Positions 24,006 to 29,980 of a DNA stretch of 34,823 nt are shown piece by piece. The notes under the pieces were generated by a model. The model made no database searches. It had not been told where the DNA came from and saw nothing but the letters and a program-made list of their open reading frames with translations. Made by a program: the position numbers and the translations under genes. Source of the stretch: Oscillospiraceae bacterium (GTDB lineage: Bacteria > Bacillota_A > Clostridia > Oscillospirales > JAAYXM01); the NCBI GenBank assembly GCA_017408185.1, contig JAFQVE010000173.1, forward strand, positions 1 through 34,823. Direction: 5' to 3'. Numbering within the stretch: the first letter of the stretch is position 1; each line of letters begins with the position of its first letter.

Positions 24006-25931
24006 TCACCAGCTGTCATAGACATCAACAGCTTTGCTTCTCTTGGTACGTGGATATGTCGCCGGCTTCGGTGCCGCTTCTTTTTCATCGAGCCCTTTAA
24101 GCCTGCGCTCGACCGCGTCCATATCCGGGTTTATGATTTTAAGCCCTGCCAGCGCATAGTTGCGGCAGTCAAGAGCCTCGTTTCGGTTATGTCCGGGAAG
24201 TTTTACCCACGCCCACTGATCGCCACGCTTGGTGCGTGTAAGCTCCAGCTTTTCGGAAAGCAGTCCGTTGAAAAAGTTGAGGTCATATCCGGCATCCGGG
24301 TTTCTGTTGAAATGGCAGAACTTCGGTCCGGGTTCATGCACTTTAAGATTTCCCATGATGGCCGCCTTACCGGCGTCAACACCGAGGGTATAAAGCCAGC
24401 ACGTGACCTTTTTATTTTCACGAATCGGCACCTTGGAAGGAGGGGAGACGAAGGGGATTCCATCGCCGCCCTTACCTTTAATGGCAAAGACGTGTTTCAC
24501 TTGTCTTTCTCTACACGCTGTATAAACCTCCTGCGTAAAATGACCACCGGAGTCCACGCATGTGATGGATATTTTCAGCCCGCGTCCGTTTTTGAAGGTA
24601 TAAACGTGGTCCACAACGTCATCAAGGCGCTCCCAGACTTCCTTTGTGTCCGGTCGTCCGGGAATAACCCCTTTAACGATGCCCCACGTTTCGCCCCACT
24701 TACCGTGGCCGACGACTTCGTATTCAAGACGGTTGTCCTGCGTATCGACGCCGCACGTGAGCACGAGCACGCCATCGGGCAGCTCCACAGCGGTGCCGTC
24801 CGGACGTGTGCCGTAATCTTCGCGACGTGAGAGCATTGAATCTTCATCCTCCAAATCTCCACGGTCTTCCCATAACTGACCGAGCAGGGTATTATAAACA
24901 ACCTTCAAGCGTTGAGGGTCGTCTTTTGCGTCAAGGAACTTGACCGCGATTTTCTCCCATGGCGTCCACGGGCTTGCAAAAGCGTTCAACCAGAAAGAGC
25001 GCACACCTTTGGTGTACGCTCCTGGGTTATCTGCTATCCATTTTGCTGGTTGTCTGCGGACGGTATCTTCGGGAATAAGGCAGCCACAGCCTGGGCAAAC
25101 CCACGAAATACCGCTTTTGACTTTCCACATCTTTTTACCGCGGACCTTTGTGACCTCCGGCTCAAAGCGTATGTCGTCAAAAACAATCTCATGGTACTCT
25201 CCGCATTCCGGGCAGCGATGGCACCAGCGTTCTTGTGTTCCTTGGTAGAAACTTGTTTCGATATTACTTGCGCCTTTTATGGTCGGGGTGGAAACCTCGA
25301 CCGCTTTGGCGTTGTAGAATGTGGCCTGTCGAGCTTCGGCCAATGCCCACGGATCACCTTCGGTGCCGGCACTCGTTGCCCAACGGTCGCGCTCGTCGCC
25401 GATGATATAACGGCAGGGAGTGGAGGCGAGGGCTGATGCACTATTTGAACCGCAGAGCGTAATCATTCCACCGGGGAAAGATTTCTGCAAGATGGTGTTT
25501 CCGCTGTCACGGCTTTTTACTTCGTGAACCTTTGATTTCAAAGGCCGCGTGTCACGTATCATAGGCGCCACACGTATGCGGCTGAATTTCTTGGCATCCT
25601 CTATCGTCGGGTGGACATAAAGCACACTGCCGGGGTCCTGGTCGATAATATAGCCGATTATATTAAGTTCAAGCTCCGATTTACCGACCTGGGACGCAGC
25701 GACCATTACTATTTTTTTAACCTTGGGGTCGGTAAAGGCTTTCATCGGTTCCTCAAGGTATGGTGTACGCTTTGTCCTCCAAGGTCCGGCTTCAGCAGAG
25801 CTTTCCGGAGAAAGGCGTCGGTACTTATCTGCCCATTCATCAACAGTTAAGTTTTCCGGCGGCTTGAAGTTTTTGAGAGCTCCAGCTATCGCCGCGTTTA
25901 ATCTGGCGACGGCTGTTTTATTCTTCGTCAT
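24006..25931 (-). CDS. Terminase large subunit, lambda gpA-like
   Basis: The 641-residue protein is a GpA family terminase that cuts the concatemer and pumps DNA into the head. The ATPase has Walker A AASQVGKSE at residues 78-86 and Walker B YIIGDE at 175-180. A zinc ribbon follows, with cysteines at about 237, 240, 243 and 279, 282. The nuclease domain starts with TCGVDTQDNRLEYEVVGHG (D396). The length equals that of lambda gpA. GpA-type terminases make cohesive ends, so a cos site is predicted nearby. The gene overlaps the small subunit by 14 bases. Confidence 0.95.
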   Translation of the reverse strand: MTKNKTAVARLNAAIAGALKNFKPPENLTVDEWADKYRRLSPESSAEAGPWRTKRTPYLEEPMKAFTDPKVKKIVMVAASQVGKSELELNIIGYIIDQDPGSVLYVHPTIEDAKKFSRIRVAPMIRDTRPLKSKVHEVKSRDSGNTILQKSFPGGMITLCGSNSASALASTPCRYIIGDERDRWATSAGTEGDPWALAEARQATFYNAKAVEVSTPTIKGASNIETSFYQGTQERWCHRCPECGEYHEIVFDDIRFEPEVTKVRGKKMWKVKSGISWVCPGCGCLIPEDTVRRQPAKWIADNPGAYTKGVRSFWLNAFASPWTPWEKIAVKFLDAKDDPQRLKVVYNTLLGQLWEDRGDLEDEDSMLSRREDYGTRPDGTAVELPDGVLVLTCGVDTQDNRLEYEVVGHGKWGETWGIVKGVIPGRPDTKEVWERLDDVVDHVYTFKNGRGLKISITCVDSGGHFTQEVYTACRERQVKHVFAIKGKGGDGIPFVSPPSKVPIRENKKVTCWLYTLGVDAGKAAIMGNLKVHEPGPKFCHFNRNPDAGYDLNFFNGLLSEKLELTRTKRGDQWAWVKLPGHNRNEALDCRNYALAGLKIINPDMDAVERRLKGLDEKEAAPKPATYPRTKRSKAVDVYDSW

Positions 25932-26490
25932 CGGAGAGCTCGCTCCATCCTTCTCGTTCCCTTACGCGCCGGGCGTACTCTTCGGGATCGTATTTATAAG
26001 TTGACAGCTCCTCGAGCACCTTGTAAACCTCTGAACGTATTATTTCAGAAGCCTCGGCCGGAGTGCCAACGCCAACAACGTCAACGGCCAGACGACCGGG
26101 CAACGCCATGAGCATCGCTCGAATCGTAAAGACGAGGTCTGTGGTGACGGCTTCTACATCTTCGCTGCGGTGCATTTTGCCTTCGAGCTCTTTGAGCTGG
26201 AGGGCGGCCATGTCAGCCTTGCTACGTTTCCAGTCTGCTTCGGCCGTCAATTTTCTGTCCTCGGTTTCAGCGCCTTTTTTTGAAAGCTCTCGACCGTTGA
26301 CTTTGTCGCTTAAGTATTTAATATATTTCTGAATGGTTGGCAGCAAGTCGTATTGCCAAGCATTGCCCTGCTTCGTTGCATTGATAATGCCTTCCTTTGC
26401 GAGTTGCTGTACGCGGCGGTCGGTCACGCTAAACAAAGCAGCGATGGTTTTACTGTCAACGAGTTTTGCATTCGGGTTTGTATTCGCCAT
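25918..26490 (-). CDS. Terminase small subunit, Nu1-like
   Basis: The 190-residue protein has a winged-helix DNA-binding part at about residues 10-60 (LVDSKTIAALFSVTDRRVQQLAKEGIINATKQGNAWQYDL). A helical dimerisation segment (DRKLTAEADWKRSKADMAALQLKELEGKMHRSEDVEAV) and a C-terminal part with FTIRAMLMALPGRLAVDVVGV follow. This matches Nu1-type small subunits that bind cosB and load the large subunit. AAGGAG precedes the ATG. The non-coding region directly upstream carries repeats that could be its binding sites. Confidence 0.9.
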   Translation of the reverse strand: MANTNPNAKLVDSKTIAALFSVTDRRVQQLAKEGIINATKQGNAWQYDLLPTIQKYIKYLSDKVNGRELSKKGAETEDRKLTAEADWKRSKADMAALQLKELEGKMHRSEDVEAVTTDLVFTIRAMLMALPGRLAVDVVGVGTPAEASEIIRSEVYKVLEELSTYKYDPEEYARRVREREGWSELSDDEE

Positions 26491-26763
26491 GACCTTGCTC
26501 CTTTCTCCTTTAACTTGCCGGTAACTTGCCGAGGGGCTCGTTCATCGAAACGAAAAGCCTCAAAAAAAGTTTTTCAAAACTACGCGGTTTTTGGGCTCGC
26601 CAGCCCCGCAGGCCTTTCGGTCGCGTCACAGTACCTATTGACAGCCCCTGTGCGCCCCTGTGCCTGCTTTTTATTTCATAGCCAAGAAGTTAATCGCCCA
26701 CTTTGATATAACGCCTCTGTGGCGCTTACACGGCGACAGCTCCAAACAGGGTTAACTTGCCCG
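26491..26763. other. Non-coding region upstream of terminase: candidate cos site
   Basis: This stretch of 273 bases has no credible gene. It holds a perfect tandem repeat of GCCCCTGTGC (26644-26663), a hairpin GGGCT/AGCCC (26608-26621 area) and an imperfect inverted repeat at AACGCC/GGCGCTT (about 26710-26727). Two copies of a 30-base element (26511-26540 and 26753-26781) also bound it. Lambda cos lies at the same place, directly before the Nu1 gene, and a GpA-type terminase needs one. The exact nick position cannot be read from sequence alone. Confidence 0.45.
26511..26540. repeat. Copy 1 of a 30-base repeat flanking the candidate cos
   Basis: The element TAACTTGCCGG-TAACTTGCCGA-GGGGCTCG is itself a tandem of an 11-base unit. 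It differs from copy 2 at about four positions. It overlaps the leader of the terminase small subunit, right upstream of the ribosome site. Confidence 0.75.
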
Positions 26764-26781
26764 TCACTTGCCGATGGCTCG
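26753..26781. repeat. Copy 2 of the 30-base repeat
   Basis: This copy reads TAACTTGCCCG-TCACTTGCCGA-TGGCTCG and includes the last codons and stop of the GpZ-like gene. In both copies the minus strand reads as the same codon series (N-x-x-x-GK), so it may be the scar of a small duplication as well as a binding site. Confidence 0.75.
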
Positions 26782-27426
26782 GTTGAGGTTGTGCTCAAGA
26801 CGTTTTGACGTCTCGTCGTATAGTTTGTTCATTATAGCTTCGTGCGTGCGCTCGCTTGTAATCATCTGCGGCACGGATATTGTTGTGAACTTCTTGAGGT
26901 CAAGACGTCTTGTGCTCATACGCTGGAAAGGAATATAATTCGTTCCCTCGCTCTGGGTGTTGCCTGTTCCCATGAGTATGTTGTGAGAGCGTTTGGAGTA
27001 TGGACCGTTGGGCTTGCGTTTGCTTTTGTATCGACCGATGACTTCCTTCTTGCCCTTGAGCACTTGCATCTTCAATGTGTAGTTTCTACCATGGGGAGGA
27101 GCCTTCGGTGTCATTCCAAAGTGTACTGGCGTCAACAGCCTGCCTCTGTATGTAATGGTGAAGTCCTCAATGGTATCGCCGTGGGCAGAAATAGTTCCCG
27201 CCATTTTCTTTTCCTTTCCGGTGGGCTTTCCTCTGGAAGGGGTTATTTCAGCCTTCTTGATGTTGTAAACCTTGGTGACTTCGGCAGCGATCCAGCCAGG
27301 GGCTCTTGCCTTGACATCTTTCAGCGTGTTCTTGACAGCCACTTTTCCTGCGTTTTGTATATCGTTTATATCGCCCAGCAACTTCTCGAAGTTTTCTATC
27401 TGCAGGGTTATGTTTCCTTTTGGCAT
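26764..27426 (-). CDS. Minor tail protein Z-like (GpZ family)
   Basis: The protein is 220 residues from ATG 27426 (AAGGAGG upstream). It has an N-terminal helical part NFEKLLGDINDIQNAGKVAVKNTLKDVKARAPGWIAAEV, a basic middle part with HGRNYTLKMQVLKGKKEVIG, and a C-terminal ISVPQMITSERTHEAIMNKLYDETSKRLEHNLNRAIGK. The layout resembles lambda gpZ, a tail protein needed for joining and DNA positioning. The position is unusual: it precedes the terminase, while Z in lambda follows FII. Identification is moderate; it may be another virion assembly protein. Confidence 0.55.
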   Translation of the reverse strand: MPKGNITLQIENFEKLLGDINDIQNAGKVAVKNTLKDVKARAPGWIAAEVTKVYNIKKAEITPSRGKPTGKEKKMAGTISAHGDTIEDFTITYRGRLLTPVHFGMTPKAPPHGRNYTLKMQVLKGKKEVIGRYKSKRKPNGPYSKRSHNILMGTGNTQSEGTNYIPFQRMSTRRLDLKKFTTISVPQMITSERTHEAIMNKLYDETSKRLEHNLNRAIGK

Positions 27427-27476
27427 AAGTTCGCCTCCTTCCACGGTGGTGTGTTTATCGTGGAACTAATACAATG

Positions 27477-27508
27477 AAAAACCGCCGGGCGCTTTATGCA
27501 CTCGACGG
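27477..27508 (-). terminator. Intrinsic terminator after the moron-like gene
   Basis: AAACCGTCG-A-GTGC pairs with the arm AGCGCCCGGCGGTTT with one mismatch, then TTTTTC follows in the leftward direction. It ends the transcription unit of the gene at 27524-28183, before the GpZ-like gene. Confidence 0.75.
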
Positions 27509-27523
27509 TTTGTTTTTATATAT

Positions 27524-28183
27524 TTATTTCTCTATGATTTCTCCTGCAGGGGTAAAATAACGGCTCAATCCATCTTGCAGCGTTATTTCAAAACCTTCCT
27601 CGGTTGTTCTGAATAATGTCGGTGTTTCACCGTATGTTTCCGGCTCCTCATAATTAACCCTTTTTTTCCACGCCGTTCCAGTATCGAGGTCGATGCCCTT
27701 TACCGTCGCTGTTCCATTCCAGTCATCAGAATAAACAGCCGCGACATGCGGAGTCAATATTATTTCCTCCGTATCATCATCACCGAGTTTTCTCTGACTG
27801 ATTTTTTCCGGAGTCAAAATAAACAGAGTGCCTTCTTCGGTTAAAACAAAGCCTTTTCCTTCATCGGTTACGATAACACTTCCAACGCATTCCTCTGTTT
27901 TCTTCGTTTTAAGCACTTCTGCTTTTGTGGTTAACGCGATACACTCATCGCCTGCGCTGTTATAACCAACACATACGAAGAAATTTGAAGAGGGGGAGCT
28001 CCACACATCATCGGCGTCAAACCACAGCTTATCTTTTTTATAAAAGATTTTCGGTTCGCCATTTGGATTACAATAAATCTCCCAGTCGCCATTTTTGATA
28101 ACATTCGGATCCTCTTTCTTTTTTGGTTCCGTTGTTATAGCATTCCAAACAGCCTTTTTTGTCAACTCCCAGAAAAAGCCCAT
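27524..28183 (-). CDS. Moron-like gene of unknown function
   Basis: The protein is 219 residues from ATG 28183, which has GGAGG at good spacing. The first residues (GFFWELTKKAVWNAITTEP) form an amphipathic or membrane-touching helix. The rest is beta-rich, with repeated strand-turn units (GDWEIYCNPNGEPKIFYKKDKLWFDADD; SVIVTDEGKGFVLTEEGTLFILTPEKIS; TATVKGIDLDTGTAWKKRV; EGFEITLQDGLSRYFTPAGEII) that suggest a propeller-like or jelly-roll fold. No family is recognised. It has its own consensus promoter and its own terminator, so it can be expressed from the silent prophage; a role in lysogenic conversion or phage defence is inferred. Confidence 0.65.
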   Translation of the reverse strand: MGFFWELTKKAVWNAITTEPKKKEDPNVIKNGDWEIYCNPNGEPKIFYKKDKLWFDADDVWSSPSSNFFVCVGYNSAGDECIALTTKAEVLKTKKTEECVGSVIVTDEGKGFVLTEEGTLFILTPEKISQRKLGDDDTEEIILTPHVAAVYSDDWNGTATVKGIDLDTGTAWKKRVNYEEPETYGETPTLFRTTEEGFEITLQDGLSRYFTPAGEIIEK

Positions 28184-28224
28184 AATCTCTGCCTCCAATT
28201 TAATGGCATTCGCCTTTTGGAGCG

Positions 28225-28253
28225 ATTATAGCACTTTCTTTTTCTTCTTTCAA
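28225..28253 (-). promoter_or_regulatory. Sigma-A promoter of the moron-like gene
   Basis: TTGAAA (28253-28248) and TATAAT (28230-28225) are separated by exactly 17 bases, and the gene starts about 42 bases downstream. The promoter lies six bases after the CCA end of the phage CAU tRNA. Confidence 0.85.
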
Positions 28254-28258
28254 CCTTC

Positions 28259-28334
28259 TGGCGACCTCGGTCGGATTCGAACCGGCACTTGCGGATCATG
28301 AAGCCGCTGCTCTTACCCATTAAGCTACGAGGTC
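28259..28334 (-). tRNA. Phage tRNA with CAU anticodon (Met/Ile2-like, atypical)
   Basis: The 76-base cloverleaf has a perfect acceptor stem GACCTCG/CGAGGTC and an encoded CCA. The D-arm has GGG, the T-loop reads TTCGAAT, and the anticodon loop TTCATGA gives CAU. The features are odd for Met or Ile2: the discriminator is G instead of A, base 37 is G, and there are mismatches at C31-U39 in the anticodon stem and C50-A64 in the T-stem. Which amino acid it carries cannot be read from the sequence. Confidence 0.85.
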
Positions 28335-28338
28335 ATGT

Positions 28339-28424
28339 TGGTGCGGGTGGGGAGGGTCGAACTCCCACGGTGCTATACCACATGACCCTGAACCACGCAC
28401 GTCTTCCTGTTCCGTCACACCCGC
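28339..28424 (-). tRNA. Phage tRNA-Leu (CAG anticodon)
   Basis: The acceptor GCGGGTG/CACCCGC, discriminator A and encoded CCA, anticodon loop TTCAGGG (CAG), a short long-arm GGT-ACC variable stem and T-stem GGGAG/CTCCC with loop TTCGACC fit a type II leucine tRNA. It lies four bases upstream of the CAU tRNA, so both come from one transcript. It has the same anticodon as the tRNA-Leu at the left end, but the body sequence differs in many places. Confidence 0.9.
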
Positions 28425-28434
28425 TCATATATGA

Positions 28435-28466
28435 AAAGACCGTCGGATTGTTTTCCGGCGGTCTTT
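28435..28466 (-). terminator. Twelve-base-pair hairpin before the tRNAs
   Basis: AAAGACCGTCGG and CCGGCGGTCTTT pair over 12 bases (one wobble) around an eight-base loop. The T tail in the leftward direction is short (TTTTC). It lies between the tRNA promoter and tRNA-Leu, so it is either an attenuator, the terminator of upstream genes, or a processing signal for the tRNA transcript. Confidence 0.6.
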
Positions 28467-28476
28467 GACATGATAC

Positions 28477-28506
28477 AGAATAGCACAGGGCGTTCCTGTT
28501 TTTCAA
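28477..28506 (-). promoter_or_regulatory. Possible promoter of the phage tRNA pair
   Basis: TTGAAA (28506-28501) and TATTCT (28482-28477) are spaced by 18 bases, about 53 bases before tRNA-Leu. The -10 is weaker than consensus. A small inverted repeat ACAGG/CCTGT lies in the spacer. Confidence 0.5.
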
Positions 28507-28553
28507 TGGATTGTACTTCCACACATTTCCTTTCAATGCATCCAATTGTACTT
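28501..28553 (-). repeat. Two direct repeats overlapping the tRNA promoter
   Basis: On the minus strand, AAGTACAATTGGATGCATTGAAA (28553-28531) and AAGTACAATCCATTGAAA (28518-28501) share the blocks AAGTACAAT and ATTGAAA. The second copy includes the -35. Direct repeats at a -35 suggest binding of an activator or repressor. Confidence 0.5.
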
Positions 28554-28568
28554 GACTGATAGTTGACT

Positions 28569-28593
28569 GGGCGGTTTTGCCGCCGCCCTTTTT
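28569..28593 (+). terminator. Hairpin with T tail after the 79-residue gene
   Basis: GGGCGG and CCGCCC arms are followed by TTTTT in the rightward direction, and it overlaps the stop of the gene ending at 28592. It reads as a rightward terminator although no rightward gene is visible to its left; leftward it has no T tail. Confidence 0.55.
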
Positions 28594-28831
28594 AATTATA
28601 TCCGCATACAGTTAAAATGCTGTCGAGTGGAATATATTCAAGACCGTGCTTCTCGATTGCTCTGATGGCATTTGCGAGGGTTTTATAGGTTCTGCTGCCG
28701 AGGCCGTACAGATAAGTTAATTCGTAAACCGGCTTATCTTCAGTGTTTACGCTGTTTGAAAGTTTAAAGCTCGGTTTCTCAAGACCTACTACGCTATATC
28801 TTCCGCATATCATTTCGACTGTTGCTTTCAT
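28592..28831 (-). CDS. Small protein of unknown function
   Basis: The 79-residue protein contains MICGRYSVVGLEKPSFKLSN, then ELTYLYGLGSRTYKTLANAIRAIEKHGLEYIPLDSILTVCGY. The 'YK(T)LANAIRAIEKHGLE' part recalls small phage/mobile-element regulators with an N-terminal beta and a C-terminal helix, but no family is certain. AAAGGAG precedes the ATG. It is the second gene of the leftward unit that begins at the operator-controlled promoter. Confidence 0.6.
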   Translation of the reverse strand: MKATVEMICGRYSVVGLEKPSFKLSNSVNTEDKPVYELTYLYGLGSRTYKTLANAIRAIEKHGLEYIPLDSILTVCGYN

Positions 28832-28927
28832 TGCTTTAATCTCCTTTGTTGCCTTGACTTTCTGCCTGCCTTTTGCTAAAATAAGGGCGGTTTGAGTGGC
28901 AGGCCTCGCGCCGCCCCTTATTACTGG

Positions 28928-29077
28928 TTAAGCTTCCGAGTGTTTGTTAGGCTCTTCGGGAGCTTTTTCTTTTGCTATGTACTTTATGCACTCCGTGCAT
29001 TCTTCTGGGGTGTGGCCTTTGGCTTTAAGCCAATCAAAAAGTCTGTCGATTTCTTTTACGGTCATATCGTTCTCCAT
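28928..29077 (-). CDS. Small acidic/helical protein, first gene of the XRE-controlled unit
   Basis: The 49-residue protein begins MENDMTVKEIDRLFDWLKAKGHT and has two cysteines (C-T-E-C, residues 27-30) with a polar tail. It is helical and close to small phage proteins that pair with regulators, but I do not recognise it. GGAGG precedes the ATG, and it is the first gene downstream of the leftward promoter at 29131-29159. It is likely repressed by the XRE protein encoded opposite. Confidence 0.65.
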   Translation of the reverse strand: MENDMTVKEIDRLFDWLKAKGHTPEECTECIKYIAKEKAPEEPNKHSEA

Positions 29078-29130
29078 TTTCTTACCTCCTGCCCGGTTTT
29101 ATTCAGCTCGGTTTCCCTTGCTGTGTCTAT

Positions 29131-29159
29131 ATTATAAACGATTTCCTTTATAAAGTCAA
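29131..29159 (-). promoter_or_regulatory. Leftward sigma-A promoter with operator
   Basis: TTGACT (29159-29154) and TATAAT (29136-29131) are 17 bases apart. The spacer contains the operator at 29133-29152. It drives the small-gene unit. Confidence 0.85.
29133..29152. promoter_or_regulatory. Operator OL
   Basis: TATAAACG, four bases, CCTTTATA: an 8-base inverted repeat with one mismatch. It overlaps the -10 and spacer of the leftward promoter. It matches the right operator in 15 of its 16 arm bases. Confidence 0.75.
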
Positions 29160-29200
29160 GGTTTTTCTGAAGATTATTCTTTATTTTTTCAAATATTTTA

Positions 29201-29229
29201 TTGACAATATAAACGCTTTCGTTTATAAT
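29201..29229 (+). promoter_or_regulatory. Rightward sigma-A promoter for the XRE gene
   Basis: TTGACA (29201-29206) and TATAAT (29224-29229) with a 17-base spacer are a perfect consensus, 23 bases before the XRE start. Confidence 0.9.
29208..29227. promoter_or_regulatory. Operator OR
   Basis: TATAAACG, CTTT, CGTTTATA: a perfect 8-base inverted repeat with a 4-base spacer. It lies over the spacer and -10 of the XRE promoter. The centres of the two operators are 75 bases apart, about seven helical turns, so dimers could also bind cooperatively. Confidence 0.8.
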
Positions 29230-29251
29230 TGCCCTCAAAGGGGGTTATCAC

Positions 29252-29461
29252 ATGAGCATAACTAAAAAAATAAAAATGGCGTGTGCGTATCTCGGAATAA
29301 GCGAGGCCGAACTTGCCCGCCGTATCGACACCAGCCCGCAGGCGTTCAGCCAGAGAATGAAAACAGGCAAATGGTCCGACGATGACCTTGAGAAAATAGC
29401 CACCGCTTTAGGTTTAGAACTTGTGCTGGAGTTCCGTTTTCCGGACGGCACGAAAATATAA
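29252..29461 (+). CDS. XRE/Cro-type regulator
   Basis: The 69-residue protein is a single helix-turn-helix domain: LGISEAELARRIDTSPQAFSQRMKTGKWSDDDLEKIATALGLELVLEF. It is the only protein gene on the plus strand. AAGGGGG precedes the ATG. The gene's promoter and the opposing promoter carry matching palindromes, so the protein probably represses both. It ends just before a bidirectional terminator shared with the RinA-like gene. It is too small to have a CI-type cleavable domain; control by SOS is therefore not expected through self-cleavage. Confidence 0.85.
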   Translation: MSITKKIKMACAYLGISEAELARRIDTSPQAFSQRMKTGKWSDDDLEKIATALGLELVLEFRFPDGTKI

Positions 29462-29466
29462 AAGAC

Positions 29467-29497
29467 AAAAAGCCACCCTTGCGGGTGGCTCTTTTTT
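29467..29497 (+). terminator. Bidirectional terminator between XRE and RinA-like genes
   Basis: AGCCACCC and GGGTGGCT around TTGC, with T6 to the right and a T run also on the other strand, lie between convergent genes. Confidence 0.85.
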
Positions 29498-29966
29498 ATT
29501 CCTCTATGCTTTCGAGTATATCTGCCATCTTCAGCAGGGCTCGACCGTGTATTTTATATGTCCGGTTCTGATACGAGTCCATTCGGTCGATATAATCCTT
29601 TTTTTCGCCGAACAATATGAAGGTCACGTCTGGCCATTCATATCCATCGAAATATCTCAACCTCATAACCGCTCGTTCATCCGAGTTGTCGAGCTGCTCG
29701 ATCATTCCTTCGATGAATTCTCGTTCTTCAGCTTCTTCAGCTTCTTTTGCCTTGATTTTTTCTTCGAGATTCATTCGACGGTCAACCAGTCTGCCAGTAG
29801 GATCTGAAACGCCGCCTTTCGGTCTTGGCATACCGGAAAGGTCAGGGCTTGCAGGAGCTCCTTCCATCAGATCAAGTCGTTTCTTCTGATTGTCTATCTC
29901 TTGGAGCAAGTCGATATATTTGCCCAGGCGTTTTTTTATTTTTATGGTTTTGATTTGCTCCTTCAT
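29496..29966 (-). CDS. RinA/ArpU-type late transcription regulator (DUF1492-like)
   Basis: The 156-residue protein has a coiled helical N-terminal half (IKIKKRLGKYIDLLQEIDNQKKRLDLMEG) and an insertion PDLSGMPRPKGGVSDPTG. A sigma-region-4-like C-terminal half follows: EQLDNSDERAVMRLRYFDGYEWPDVTFILFGEKKDYIDRMDSYQNRTYKIHGRALLKM. This matches DUF1492/RinA regulators that switch on phage late genes, and it lies shortly upstream of the packaging region, as usual. The ribosome site is weak, so translation may couple to the methylase gene upstream. Confidence 0.8.
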   Translation of the reverse strand: MKEQIKTIKIKKRLGKYIDLLQEIDNQKKRLDLMEGAPASPDLSGMPRPKGGVSDPTGRLVDRRMNLEEKIKAKEAEEAEEREFIEGMIEQLDNSDERAVMRLRYFDGYEWPDVTFILFGEKKDYIDRMDSYQNRTYKIHGRALLKMADILESIEE

Positions 29967-29980
29967 CGGATATTAGGGCG

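Noticed and set aside
28259..28334. Suppressor tRNA that could read the TAA in the MazG-like gene
   Set aside because: The symmetrical anticodon arm gives CAU; a shifted loop that would give UCA cannot pair, and UCA would read UGA, not UAA.
28333..28545. Minus-strand open frame of 70 codons over the tRNA-Leu
   Set aside because: It overlaps a clear tRNA and its leader, and has no ribosome site.
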